The position numbers and the translations under genes were made by a program. From contig JANQPP010000020.1 in assembly GCA_028289405.1 (NCBI GenBank), positions 1 through 52,984 on the forward strand: 52,984 nt of DNA, given 5' to 3'. The notes under the pieces are model-generated. The model ran no database searches. It saw only the letters and a list, made by a program, of their open reading frames with translations, and had not been told where the DNA came from. The stretch is from Pirellulales bacterium (lineage in GTDB: Bacteria > Planctomycetota > Planctomycetia > Pirellulales > JANQPP01). This document shows, piece after piece, positions 19,094 to 27,399 of the stretch (the first letter of the stretch is position 1; each line of letters opens with the position of its first letter).

Positions 19094-19990
19094 TTACGGC
19101 ATGTTTTCCGAAGCGGCCACGTCTTCCAAATATCTTCCATAGTCGTTTTTCATCGGTTTGGCGATCGCGAGCAACTCATCCCGTGAGATGAATCCCTTCT
19201 GCCAGGCGACCTCCTCGATGCAGGCGATCTTCAAGCCCTGGCGTTCTTCGATGACTTCCACGAAGTTCGACGCCAGGAGTAATGACTGTGGTGTCCCCGT
19301 GTCGAGCCAGGCAAACCCACGGCTGAGCTGCACCACGTGGAGTTGCCCGCGCTCCAGGTACACGCGATTGACGTCCGTGATCTCCAGCTCTCCCCGCGCG
19401 GAGGGCCGCAATTCGGAAGCGATCTCGACCACATCGTTGTCGTAGAAGTAAATGCCAGGCACGGCGAAGTGCGACTTCGGCTTCGCCGGTTTTTCCTCAA
19501 TGGCCGTGGCTTTGCCTGCCTGGTCGAAGCTGACGACGCCATACCGCTGCGGATCCTTGACCGGATAGGCGAAAATCGTGGCCCCGGGGCGCGAGCCGGC
19601 GGCCTCATTCAACATTTTTTGTAGCCCTTGCCCGTAGAAAATATTGTCTCCGAGCACCAGGGCCACACCGTCCTGTCCCACGAATTCTCGCCCGATCAAA
19701 AACGCTTGGGCCAAACCTCCCGGACGAGGCTGGGTCGCATATTGCAATTGAATGCCGAGCTGGCTGCCGTCCCCCAATAATTGTTCGAAATTCCCGATAT
19801 CGCGGGGAGTGGAGATCAGCAAGATGTCGCGAATTCCCGCCAACATCAACGTGGAAAGTGGATAATAGATCAGCGGCTTGTCGTAGACCGGCACCAACTG
19901 CTTGCTGAACACCTGGGTAATCGGATGCAGCCGGGTTCCCGAACCGCCCGCAAGAATGATACCTTTTTGGATTCGTTCCGAATTCGCCAT
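19094..19990 (-). CDS. rfbA: Glucose-1-phosphate thymidylyltransferase
   Basis: First enzyme of the dTDP-rhamnose pathway: joins dTTP and glucose-1-phosphate. 298 residues, the usual length. Nucleotide-binding signature [16 protein letters not shown] near residue 11, then [30 protein letters not shown] (metal-binding Asp) and the sugar-binding [20 protein letters not shown] segment. It sits 21 bases after the RfbB-RfbC fusion gene and 3 bases before rfbD, completing a three-gene operon. Confidence 0.96.
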   Translation of the reverse strand: MANSERIQKGIILAGGSGTRLHPITQVFSKQLVPVYDKPLIYYPLSTLMLAGIRDILLISTPRDIGNFEQLLGDGSQLGIQLQYATQPRPGGLAQAFLIGREFVGQDGVALVLGDNIFYGQGLQKMLNEAAGSRPGATIFAYPVKDPQRYGVVSFDQAGKATAIEEKPAKPKSHFAVPGIYFYDNDVVEIASELRPSARGELEITDVNRVYLERGQLHVVQLSRGFAWLDTGTPQSLLLASNFVEVIEERQGLKIACIEEVAWQKGFISRDELLAIAKPMKNDYGRYLEDVAASENMP

Positions 19991-20011
19991 GACGGTTTGG
20001 GTAGCTCCGAG

Positions 20012-21598
20012 TTAGGGAAGGCAAAAAGGAGAGCCGGGAACCTCTTCATAGCGGATTTCGTCGACTGGGGACTGCTTTCCCCAGCCAGCGTAAAGGCGAT
20101 TCGGCGCGTTGAACACCCATCCAGATGCCTCGGAAATGTTCCGGTAAGCGTGGACCACACCTGGTGGAATGATCACTGCTTGGGGATTACTGGCACCGAC
20201 CGTATGCACAGCGCGGTTTCCCCGTGTGCCCGATCCAGGCCGGGCATCCCAAAGGTGCAATTCGAAATCACCCGGCCCCAAGAAAGCAAAAAAATCGGCC
20301 TGATCTACATGATCGTGCGGGCCGCGGACCACTCCAGGAAGTGTCTCGCTGACGTATGCCATCGCGGGCCGGTTTTCCGCGGGAAGTTCATCTTCACGAA
20401 ACAGTTCCACCAGCCAACCGCGTGGGTCATGGTGTGCCTGCAATGGTTTGCAGATCACGCCGTCGATCGGCCCTTCGCGATACTCCATGGGTTTGGCCGA
20501 CTCCGAAGACTGGCTCTTGGCCGGTGAACGTTGCCGGTGGCCATGGTCCAGCCCTAAACGTTGCCGCTGGTATTTGCCGCTGGTGATGCCTTCTACCCAC
20601 TCCTGGTTTTCTAGATACCAACCCACCGTTTCTTCAATCCCGCGTTCGAAGGGGATTTCCGGCTGCCACTTCAATTCGCGAGACAATTTGCCAAAGTCGA
20701 TTGCGTATCTCCGGTCGTGGCCAGGCCGATCGGTAACCAGTCGAATCAACGAGGTGCAGGGGGCATGCGGCAAGTCCGGGCGAAGCTTGTCCACGACCTG
20801 GCAAATCGTTTCGACGACCTCTCGGTTCGTGCGTTCCGCGTCACCGCCGATGTTATAAACCTCGCCGACTCGTCCATGCTTGAGCACCAGGCGAATGGCT
20901 CGGCAATGGTCACGGACGTGCAACCAGTCCCGTACATTGGAACCGTCACCATACAGTGGAAGTTCCTTGCCTTCGAGGGCGTTGAGAATCATCAGAGGAA
21001 TTAGCTTTTCCGGAAATTGAAAGGGCCCGTAGTTGTTCGAGCAGTTCGTGGTCAGCACCTGGAAGCCATAGGTATGATGGTAGGCACGGACAAAATGGTC
21101 GGACGCTGCCTTGGACGCCGCGTACGGCGAATTGGGCGCGTAGGGGGTTGTTTCCACGAATTTCCCGGTTGGCCCCAACGAACCGTAGACTTCGTCCGTG
21201 GAGACATGCAGAAAGCGGAAAGAATCGCGCCGCTCCGGAGCCAGACCATCCCAATAGGCCAGGCTGGCCTCAAGCAGCGTGGCGGTTCCCACCACATTGG
21301 TTTGTAAGAAGTCGAGTGGCGAATCGATGGAACGATCGACATGAGATTCCGCGGCAAAATGTATAATGCCCCGGGGCTGGTGTTGATTCAGCAATCGCTT
21401 GATCAATTCGCGATCGCAGATATCCCCCTGCACAAAAATGTGGCGTGGATCTTCCCAAACCGACGCGAGGGAATCCAAATTGCCGGCGTAGGTCAACCGA
21501 TCCAAATTTATGATGGAAAAAGAACTCTCCGCGAGCGTATCACGGACGAAGTTTCCTCCAATGAAACCCGCGCCGCCGGTAACTAACAGGGAATCCAT
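20012..21598 (-). CDS. rfbB: Fusion of dTDP-glucose 4,6-dehydratase (RfbB) and dTDP-4-dehydrorhamnose 3,5-epimerase-like cupin (RfbC)
   Basis: 528 residues from the ATG at 21598; a GTG at 21616 is also in frame. Residues 1-345 are a complete RfbB dehydratase: NAD motif GGAGFIGG (8-15), catalytic STDEVYG (133-139), and the Tyr159-x3-Lys163 pair in YAASK. A polar linker of about 25 residues (348-370, HGHRQRSPAKSQSSE) leads to an RmlC-type cupin at about 375-528. That domain has DPRGWLVELF, the catalytic-His region VRGPHDH (His428), FFAFLGPGDFELHLWD and GVVHAYRN. One polypeptide therefore carries steps two and three of the pathway, and no separate rfbC is present in this operon. The epimerase half diverges from the usual RGLHxQ motif, so its activity is inferred. 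Confidence 0.92.
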   Translation of the reverse strand: MDSLLVTGGAGFIGGNFVRDTLAESSFSIINLDRLTYAGNLDSLASVWEDPRHIFVQGDICDRELIKRLLNQHQPRGIIHFAAESHVDRSIDSPLDFLQTNVVGTATLLEASLAYWDGLAPERRDSFRFLHVSTDEVYGSLGPTGKFVETTPYAPNSPYAASKAASDHFVRAYHHTYGFQVLTTNCSNNYGPFQFPEKLIPLMILNALEGKELPLYGDGSNVRDWLHVRDHCRAIRLVLKHGRVGEVYNIGGDAERTNREVVETICQVVDKLRPDLPHAPCTSLIRLVTDRPGHDRRYAIDFGKLSRELKWQPEIPFERGIEETVGWYLENQEWVEGITSGKYQRQRLGLDHGHRQRSPAKSQSSESAKPMEYREGPIDGVICKPLQAHHDPRGWLVELFREDELPAENRPAMAYVSETLPGVVRGPHDHVDQADFFAFLGPGDFELHLWDARPGSGTRGNRAVHTVGASNPQAVIIPPGVVHAYRNISEASGWVFNAPNRLYAGWGKQSPVDEIRYEEVPGSPFCLP

Positions 21599-21888
21599 GA
21601 AATTATTTGCTCCCACTCTCGACGTTTCTTTGCCGGTTCTGGTTGTTGCGTAACGTCACGCTGGCACACTGGATATGCTGTATCCCATTTGACACCAAAA
21701 ACTTCCGTCCGTTTTAAGCCCAAATTTGCCGTGCGGTAGCCGCATGCAGGCAAGTGGGTAATCCAAGAAACTTGAGGGGTCTGTTGATCAAGCCTGCCAA
21801 TGAGATTATTTTGATAGTCGAGGGGCATGTACTCGTAAAGGGAGTCAGGGCAAAAAGCATTCACAATTAATCGATCGGGCTGGTAATC

Positions 21889-22512
21889 ATGGCAGAAGTG
21901 TCGCGCCGTATGGTCCTCGTCGCCGACAAGGACAAGGCGACTGCCGAGTCGTTACGTAAGCATTGCGAGAAATGGGGATACGACGCTACCTGCGTGGCGG
22001 ATTTGAGCCAGTTGACGCTGGCTCTACGTCCCGGTTCGGGGCAAGTTCTCATTCTCGGGTGGGGTCCCTGTTGGTGCGAGGCGAAGCGGGCCATCGGTGA
22101 TCTGCTGAAACACTGCCCTGACCTGGGCGTGATCGTCATGGCCGCGCAAGGATCAATTCAGGACGCCGTGCAAGCGATCAAGGAAGGCGTCCTTGATTAT
22201 CTCCCCAGGCCGATTGATTTGGCCTGCCTGCGCGAAACACTGGAGAACATCCCCTTCGTGAACTCGGCAGCCGGGCGCATGGTCTTGTCGGCTTCCCTTT
22301 CACCCACGGCCTTTTCATCCACCCGTTCCCAGCCAACCGACGACATGACGGCCATGGAACGGCTACAAAAACAGGCGATCGAGCAGGCACTTCTACAGTC
22401 GGACGGTCACGTGGCCAAAGCTGGCGCCGTACTTGGCATCAGCCAAGCCACGATGTACCGAAAAATGAAGCGCTTCGGAATTCCTCTGCCGCGTAGCAGA
22501 AAGGCGTCATAA
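21889..22512 (+). CDS. Fis-type DNA-binding regulator with degenerate receiver domain
   Basis: 207 residues. Residues 8-120 fold like a response-regulator receiver (MVLVADKDK, then VLILGWGP, VIVMAAQGS and LDYLPRPIDL). However, the phosphoacceptor Asp appears replaced by Gly57, the switch Thr/Ser by Ala, and the conserved Lys by Arg107. Residues 150-200 are a Fis/HTH_8 DNA-binding domain: AIEQALLQSDGHVAKAGAVL then GISQATMYRKMKRFGI. There is no AAA+ sigma-54 domain. It diverges from the rhamnose/exosortase block (start 290 bases from the RfbB-RfbC start), so regulation of that block is a reasonable guess. The receiver is probably phosphorylation-independent. Confidence 0.82.
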   Translation: MAEVSRRMVLVADKDKATAESLRKHCEKWGYDATCVADLSQLTLALRPGSGQVLILGWGPCWCEAKRAIGDLLKHCPDLGVIVMAAQGSIQDAVQAIKEGVLDYLPRPIDLACLRETLENIPFVNSAAGRMVLSASLSPTAFSSTRSQPTDDMTAMERLQKQAIEQALLQSDGHVAKAGAVLGISQATMYRKMKRFGIPLPRSRKAS

Positions 22513-22575
22513 ACTGGACGCCTTGTGAAATTCGGCGATTCGCCCGCCAAGCTTTCGGCGAGCATGCCACGTCAT

Positions 22576-23253
22576 TCAGCATCGATCCCTTGCTGTATGT
22601 CCTGGCGGTCGGGCGGGTATCACCTTAGGGGACGGAAGTCGCATCCCGAAGACAAATCCATGCTCATGGCAAAGTTGAGCATGGTCGCTCCGCAGGAATT
22701 CGTACAACTGGCTAGGTGGCCGCATTCCCAACCAGCGCTGGCTCAATTGACGCATGGCCTCATCATAACGCCGCTGCGAGCCACTGTGTGCGTAGTACCG
22801 GCCCTCAAAACGCCGCAAATCCCCGTTGAACATCGGGCTGATGTGCCACAACTCATGAAACAGGGTTGTGAGTTTTTCCTCGAAGGTTTGGTTGAGGAAA
22901 CGCGGTAGATAAAACTTCAGCAAGTACAGACACTCGTGGCCGGACTCGTTCAAAATTTTTTGAGTGGTCCACTGTCGCCCCCGCCGGCGGCGATAGATCT
23001 GGCCATTCTCGAAACGCATGGGCGTCACGGATGCTTGCAGTCCGAAGCGAGAACCATTGCGCACTTGCGCAAAGCCGATGGCCATGCGATCGGTGTCGAC
23101 ATGCGATAGTTCGCCGATGCGACCGGAGATGTCGTCGACCAGAAGCCGCATGTGGGCCGTAAAATCGAAGCCAAGTTTTCCGTGCTGCTTCGCCTTCGAG
23201 GAGACCACACCACCGGGCAATGCGGGTGGCATGATGGAGTCCGTGTGCTCCAT
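22576..23253 (-). CDS. HExxH putative metallopeptidase
   Basis: A 225-residue protein with a zinc-protease motif HELWH at 133-137 in LTTLFHELWHISPMFNG. The likely third-ligand region follows in RRFEGRYYAHSGSQ (His155). It resembles the 'putative phage metallopeptidase' type (PF18894-like, from memory). The ATG at 23253 is preferred: the frame runs 89 codons upstream but there overlaps rplQ in a different frame. It lies 37 bases after the L17 gene on the same strand, so it is probably read with the ribosomal operon. No signal peptide, so cytosolic. Substrate unknown. Confidence 0.75.
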   Translation of the reverse strand: MEHTDSIMPPALPGGVVSSKAKQHGKLGFDFTAHMRLLVDDISGRIGELSHVDTDRMAIGFAQVRNGSRFGLQASVTPMRFENGQIYRRRRGRQWTTQKILNESGHECLYLLKFYLPRFLNQTFEEKLTTLFHELWHISPMFNGDLRRFEGRYYAHSGSQRRYDEAMRQLSQRWLGMRPPSQLYEFLRSDHAQLCHEHGFVFGMRLPSPKVIPARPPGHTARDRC

Positions 23254-23290
23254 GGTTCCGGCTCGATGACCATCCTTGGCGGGTCGGGGC

Positions 23291-23998
23291 TTACTTTTTC
23301 TCTTCCTCGGAGCCCTCTTTCGCATCGCCATCTTCCTGCTCCGTGGAAGCGGCTTCGTCAACGACGGCTGCTTGCTCCGATTCTGGTGGATTCTCCATCG
23401 ATTCCTGCGAGGAGGCGGCCTCCGATGGCGAATTTTCATCCTCGAACATAGGTGCCGGCGCATGCTCGGCAACCCGATCCCGAATTCCGACGAATTCGAT
23501 AATCGCCCGCGTGCCAGCATCTCCCAGACGAGGTTTCGCCAACCGAAGTACGCGAGTATATCCGCCTTCGCGATCGGCGAAGCGCGGAGCCACTTCGTCG
23601 AATAGGATGCTCACCGCTTCTTTACTTCCGAGCAGCCGCAACGTGCGGCGACGTGCCGCCACGACCGGTGCGATGGCCGCGTTCCAATGCTGCCACTGTT
23701 CGCTTCGGCGCCAGGCGATCCACGCCTCGGTATTGCGGTCGGCATCGGTTTCGTACTGCGAAGCTGCCTCTTCGGCGGGCAAGGACCGCTTGGCAATGGT
23801 AATACAGCGTTCGACCAGCGACCTGACTTCCTTGGCCTTTTGCAGCGTCGTAACGACGCGCCCCTTCACCTTGGGCTGATTGTCGTCATCCTCCGCGTCG
23901 CGCTCGGTGAGAAACAGGCTGCTTGCCAAGTTACGGAGCATTGCCTTACGGTGGCTTGGCGAACGTCCCAGTTTTCTTCCTCGCTTACGATGTCGCAT
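23291..23998 (-). CDS. rplQ: 50S ribosomal protein L17 with insertion and acidic tail
   Basis: Large-subunit protein beside the exit tunnel. The N-terminus MRHRKRGRKLGRSPSHRKAM is diagnostic, followed by LFLTERDAE and GRVVTTLQKAKEVRSLVER. At 235 residues it is nearly twice the E. coli protein (127). There is an extra segment at about residues 75-115 (AEEAASQYETDADRNTEAW), and the last 60 residues after EFVGIRDR are Glu/Ser/Ala-rich and highly acidic. Such extended L17 is, to my knowledge, typical of Planctomycetes. Encoded 98 bases after rpoA. Confidence 0.97.
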   Translation of the reverse strand: MRHRKRGRKLGRSPSHRKAMLRNLASSLFLTERDAEDDDNQPKVKGRVVTTLQKAKEVRSLVERCITIAKRSLPAEEAASQYETDADRNTEAWIAWRRSEQWQHWNAAIAPVVAARRRTLRLLGSKEAVSILFDEVAPRFADREGGYTRVLRLAKPRLGDAGTRAIIEFVGIRDRVAEHAPAPMFEDENSPSEAASSQESMENPPESEQAAVVDEAASTEQEDGDAKEGSEEEKK

Positions 23999-24096
23999 GG
24001 TCGGCAGCCATTTCTTTCAAGATAACCATTCCAATAGGTAAACCGGCAATTCACGAAGCCCGCGTAAGTGAACGGTCTTTGCGTCGATTTGTCGAG

Positions 24097-25089
24097 TTAA
24101 AGCCTTGCCGCTGGCGCGGGCACTCGCATCCCCAGACGCAGCCCCAGGTCGGTCAACTTCTCACGGACTTCATTCAGTGTGGTTTCGCCAAAATTCCGGA
24201 CTTCCAGCAACTGGTCTTCGGACCGCGTCACCAATTCGCGAACTGAGTTGATCCCTTCCGACTCCAAGCAGTTGGTTGCCCGAACCGAGAGTTGCAGATC
24301 GCTAACACTCATGTTGAGCTTGGATTCGAGCGCGGGATCCGCACCTCCGCCGCCTCCTCGCGGCGGAGAATGAACTCGGGCCCCCAACTCGCTGTATTGA
24401 ATGAAGGGGTTGAGGTGCTTGCGGAGAATTTTGGCGGCTTCGACTAACGCCAGCTCGGGTGTTACCGAACCGTCCGTCCAGATCTCCAAGATCAGCCGGT
24501 CGTAGTTCGTCCGCTGCCCCACGCGGGTTTCCTCGATCTCGTAGCGGACCCGAATCACGGGACTGAAAATCGCGTCGATGGGGATGATCCCGATCTCGTG
24601 CGTCGTGCGGCTTTCGTCATTGGCGGGCAGGTACCCTCGACCGGTTTCCACGACCATTTCGACCACGAAAGGAACATCCTCGGTCAGTGTGGCAATGACG
24701 AGGTCGGGATTGAGAATTTCCACATTGTCATCGGTGGTGACGTCCGCCCCCGTCACGACGCCCCTCGTGGACTTGTCGATGCGGATGACCTTAGTCGTTT
24801 CCGAATGGCTTTTTACCACGAGGGATTTGATGTTGAGGACAATATCGGTCATGTCCTCTACGACGCCCGGCAGCGTTGTGAATTCATGCTGCGCGCCATG
24901 AACCTTGATTTGCGTGACCGCGCTTCCTTCCAGGCTGGAGAGCAAAATTCGACGCAAACTATTGCCGATGGTTACTCCAAAACCGCGCTCAAAAGGTTCG
25001 GCGATGAATTTTCCATAGGTGCCCGTCAAGGATTCTTTGTGGCAATTGATCGCGCTGGGCAATTCAAGTCCGCGCCAACGAATATGCAT
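24097..25089 (-). CDS. rpoA: DNA-directed RNA polymerase subunit alpha
   Basis: Alpha subunit of RNA polymerase, 330 residues. The ATG at 25089 ([15 protein letters not shown]) has GGAGG just before it; a TTG five codons earlier is less likely. The N-terminal assembly domain includes [25 protein letters not shown] split around residues 30-55. The C-terminal domain begins near residue 250 after a glycine-rich linker ([13 protein letters not shown]) and has the helix-hairpin-helix [18 protein letters not shown] and [14 protein letters not shown]. Standard position between rpsK and rplQ, but rpsD is missing. Confidence 0.98.
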   Translation of the reverse strand: MHIRWRGLELPSAINCHKESLTGTYGKFIAEPFERGFGVTIGNSLRRILLSSLEGSAVTQIKVHGAQHEFTTLPGVVEDMTDIVLNIKSLVVKSHSETTKVIRIDKSTRGVVTGADVTTDDNVEILNPDLVIATLTEDVPFVVEMVVETGRGYLPANDESRTTHEIGIIPIDAIFSPVIRVRYEIEETRVGQRTNYDRLILEIWTDGSVTPELALVEAAKILRKHLNPFIQYSELGARVHSPPRGGGGGADPALESKLNMSVSDLQLSVRATNCLESEGINSVRELVTRSEDQLLEVRNFGETTLNEVREKLTDLGLRLGMRVPAPAARL

Positions 25090-25350
25090 GGTTTCCTCCG
25101 CCAATCGAAAGCTTTGGGGAGCCAGACGAATAAAAAGCCTGGCTATTCAGAACAATCGGCAATTCAAGCTGATGAGGGATCTGGCTTCCTGTTGGGTGGC
25201 TGATCCGAGAACGAAATAAGTTGCGATGTCTATGTCGTGGCAAACCTGCTGCGAATCATGGAGCAATCCCAGACTGAATACGAATTGAAGGGGCTCCAGG
25301 CCGGGAATTTTATCTTGGAAGCGCTCAAGCACGGCGAGTGTTCGTCAGTT

Positions 25351-25731
25351 CTAGACTCTCCGCTTTTTGGGGGGGCGGCAGCCATTGTGAGGCAATGGGG
25401 TGACGTCCTCGATCGATTTAATCGTCATGCCGGAAGTCTGAAGCGCCGTAATCGCGCTTTCACGACCGCTACCCGGCCCCTTCACACGGACGTCCAGCTC
25501 CTTCACGCCAAACTTGATCGCCTTTTCAGCGCACTGCTGAGCCGCGCACTGGCCGGCGAATGGAGTGCTCTTGCGACTCCCTTTGAAGCCGCTCGTTCCG
25601 GCGCTTGCCCAACAAAGTGTGTCGCCTTTCGTGTCTGTGATGGTGACCGTGGTGTTGTTGAACGTCGCCTTAATATGCGCGACTCCAACAGTCACATTCC
25701 TACGAATTTTCTTCTTTTTACTTGTGGCCAC
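25351..25731 (-). CDS. rpsK: 30S ribosomal protein S11
   Basis: Small-subunit platform protein, 126 residues. Diagnostic segments are [36 protein letters not shown] and [18 protein letters not shown]. It starts with GTG at 25731 (GTG GCC ACA AGT AAA), with GGAAGG upstream. A 261-base gap without a gene separates it from rpoA. Confidence 0.97.
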   Translation of the reverse strand: MATSKKKKIRRNVTVGVAHIKATFNNTTVTITDTKGDTLCWASAGTSGFKGSRKSTPFAGQCAAQQCAEKAIKFGVKELDVRVKGPGSGRESAITALQTSGMTIKSIEDVTPLPHNGCRPPKKRRV

Positions 25732-25815
25732 GTGTAGCTACTTGCCTTCCAGACGAACAAAACTCAGAAAAATTCGATCCAAATTCGCGACGCGCGGAGC
25801 GTTCTTCACATTCGG

Positions 25816-26199
25816 TTAACGCAGATCCTTGACGCCCTTCTTACCCGCAACGGTTTTCTTGGGCCCCTTTCTCGATCGAGCGTTTGTGCGAGTGCGTTGA
25901 CCACGAACGGGAAGACCACGGCGATGCCTCAAACCGCGATAGCAGGCGATATCTTTGAGACGGGATATGTTCTGCGCGGTTTGCCGGCGAAGCTGACCCT
26001 CAACCACGTAATCTTTATCTAGTAGCGCGGCTATCCGGGCGACTTCGTCCTCCGGAAGATCACGGGCACGAATTTTCGGGTCGATTCCTGCTCGATGGCA
26101 AAGCTCCCGCGCGGTCTTCGGGCCAACGCCATATAAGTAAGTCAACGCCACGGCGGTGGGGCGGTCGTTAGGGATATCAACCCCTAAGATACGAGGCAT
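25816..26199 (-). CDS. rpsM: 30S ribosomal protein S13
   Basis: Small-subunit head protein contacting the P-site tRNA, 127 residues from the ATG at 26199 (MPRILGVDIPNDRPTAVAL). Family landmarks are YLYGVGPKTARELC, LRRQTAQNISRLKDIACYRGLRHRRG split across the middle, and GQRTRTNARSRKGPKKTVAG. The frame is open a further 52 codons upstream, but that part runs out of frame through rpmJ and is not coding. Confidence 0.97.
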   Translation of the reverse strand: MPRILGVDIPNDRPTAVALTYLYGVGPKTARELCHRAGIDPKIRARDLPEDEVARIAALLDKDYVVEGQLRRQTAQNISRLKDIACYRGLRHRRGLPVRGQRTRTNARSRKGPKKTVAGKKGVKDLR

Positions 26200-26279
26200 A
26201 TCACGAACTTTCGAAATTCCGAGAATGACGTCAGGCTGGCTGATCCCGACGTAAGATGACAAAAACCGAGGTGAGCAGA

Positions 26280-26393
26280 TCAGCCCTGGCGTTGTTTGTG
26301 CCGAGGGTTGGTGCAAAGGACGTAAACCACGCCCTGTCGGCGAACCACCTTGCAATTTTCACAGATTCGCTTCACGCTGGCTCGCACTTTCAT
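26280..26393 (-). CDS. rpmJ: 50S ribosomal protein L36
   Basis: A 37-residue zinc-ribbon ribosomal protein: [20 protein letters not shown] then [17 protein letters not shown]. The Cys-x2-Cys...Cys...His zinc ligands (Cys11, Cys14, Cys27, His32) are intact, so this is the zinc-binding form. First gene of the local operon, 80 bases before rpsM. Too short to be found by length-filtered ORF calling. Confidence 0.96.
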   Translation of the reverse strand: MKVRASVKRICENCKVVRRQGVVYVLCTNPRHKQRQG

Positions 26394-26438
26394 GGGTGAT
26401 TCCCGCTCCTTCCACGGCCCAGTTATTCGTAAACTGCT

Positions 26439-26468
26439 AATTTATCTACATTCGACCAACCTTGGCAA
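26439..26468 (-). promoter_or_regulatory. Possible promoter of the rpmJ-rpsM-rpsK-rpoA-rplQ operon
   Basis: On the minus strand, TTGCCA (26468-26463) and TAAATT (26444-26439) are spaced by 18 bases, about 45 bases before the rpmJ start. Matches are moderate (4 of 6 for each box). Confidence 0.3.
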
Positions 26469-26597
26469 CCCCATCAGGAATGTTCCGCAACCAGTCCCAG
26501 CAGTTTGTCAGAGGAGCTGGCTGGCAGTTCGGGGCTTTAGGAGGAATGGGGAAATAAATTACAGGGGAACATTGCCCGCTGTCGCTGAAATCTCATC

Positions 26598-27374
26598 ATG
26601 CTAGAAACTGATTTCTCAAGAATCCGGGCCGCCACGGAAATTCAATACGTCGAACATTATGATGTCCTCCCTTCGACCCAAGATCGTGCTCGGGACCTCG
26701 CGGGACAGAATATCGCGGTGCCACTGTTGATCATCGCCGACGAACAATCCCACGGGCGCGGACGCGGTGGCCATCAATGGTGGACTGGAAAAGGGAGCCT
26801 CGCTTTCAGTCTGCTAGTGGACCGTGCCGGATGGAATCCGGAATTGGGCGCTTCTCCTTGGTGGTCGCTGGCGACCGCTGTGGCGATTGTCGAAACGATC
26901 ACCCCGCTGGTTCGCCCGCGAGTGGTAGGGCTGCATTGGCCCAACGATGTCTTTGTGGAGGACAAGAAAATCTCGGGGGTGCTCATCGACGCCTTGGGAG
27001 ATGGCCGGCGGATCGTGGGCATCGGCTTGAATGTCAACAACTCGTTGACTTCCGCCCCTCCACCAGTATGCGATACGGCGACTTCGCTCATGGACCTCAC
27101 GGGCGAAACGTTCAACCGCGTGGAGTTGTTGATTACTCTCTTGAATTCGCTACGAGAAAATTGGCATCGCGCGGTGGAGTCCGCCTCTCACGCCAAACGG
27201 TACAATTCGCTCTGTTTGCAGATCGGAAAACCCTTATCCGTGGAGACCGGCGACGACACCGTGCATGGCACCTGCGCGGGCATCGCGGAAGATGGTTCGC
27301 TTCTTTTGGACACGGAGACGGGGCGCCGGGCCATCCATTCTGGCACGCTTCGGCACGATCATCCGCACTGGTAG
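26598..27374 (+). CDS. birA: Biotin--[acetyl-CoA-carboxylase] ligase
   Basis: Activates biotin with ATP and attaches it to the biotin carboxyl carrier protein. 258 residues, with the catalytic domain only and no N-terminal winged-helix repressor domain, so it should not act as BirA-type transcriptional repressor. Motifs: YDVLPSTQDRARDL, the biotinyl-AMP loop SHGRGRGGHQWW, LHWPNDVFVEDKKISGVLID and GIGLNVNNS. The C-terminal small SH3-like domain ends GRRAIHSGTLRH. Divergent from rpmJ; convergent with the methyltransferase gene. Confidence 0.94.
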   Translation: MLETDFSRIRAATEIQYVEHYDVLPSTQDRARDLAGQNIAVPLLIIADEQSHGRGRGGHQWWTGKGSLAFSLLVDRAGWNPELGASPWWSLATAVAIVETITPLVRPRVVGLHWPNDVFVEDKKISGVLIDALGDGRRIVGIGLNVNNSLTSAPPPVCDTATSLMDLTGETFNRVELLITLLNSLRENWHRAVESASHAKRYNSLCLQIGKPLSVETGDDTVHGTCAGIAEDGSLLLDTETGRRAIHSGTLRHDHPHW

Positions 27375-27399
27375 GCAGCGTGGCTTGCTTCCGTCGCGG

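Noticed and set aside
21583..21864. 93-codon minus-strand frame upstream of the RfbB-RfbC gene
   Set aside because: It overlaps the start of the RfbB-RfbC gene in another frame and shows no domain, signal or codon bias; most likely chance.
25090..25350. Missing rpsD between rpsK and rpoA
   Set aside because: I looked for a hidden S4 gene or its remains in all frames; the gap is far too short and shows none, so this is recorded only as an absence.
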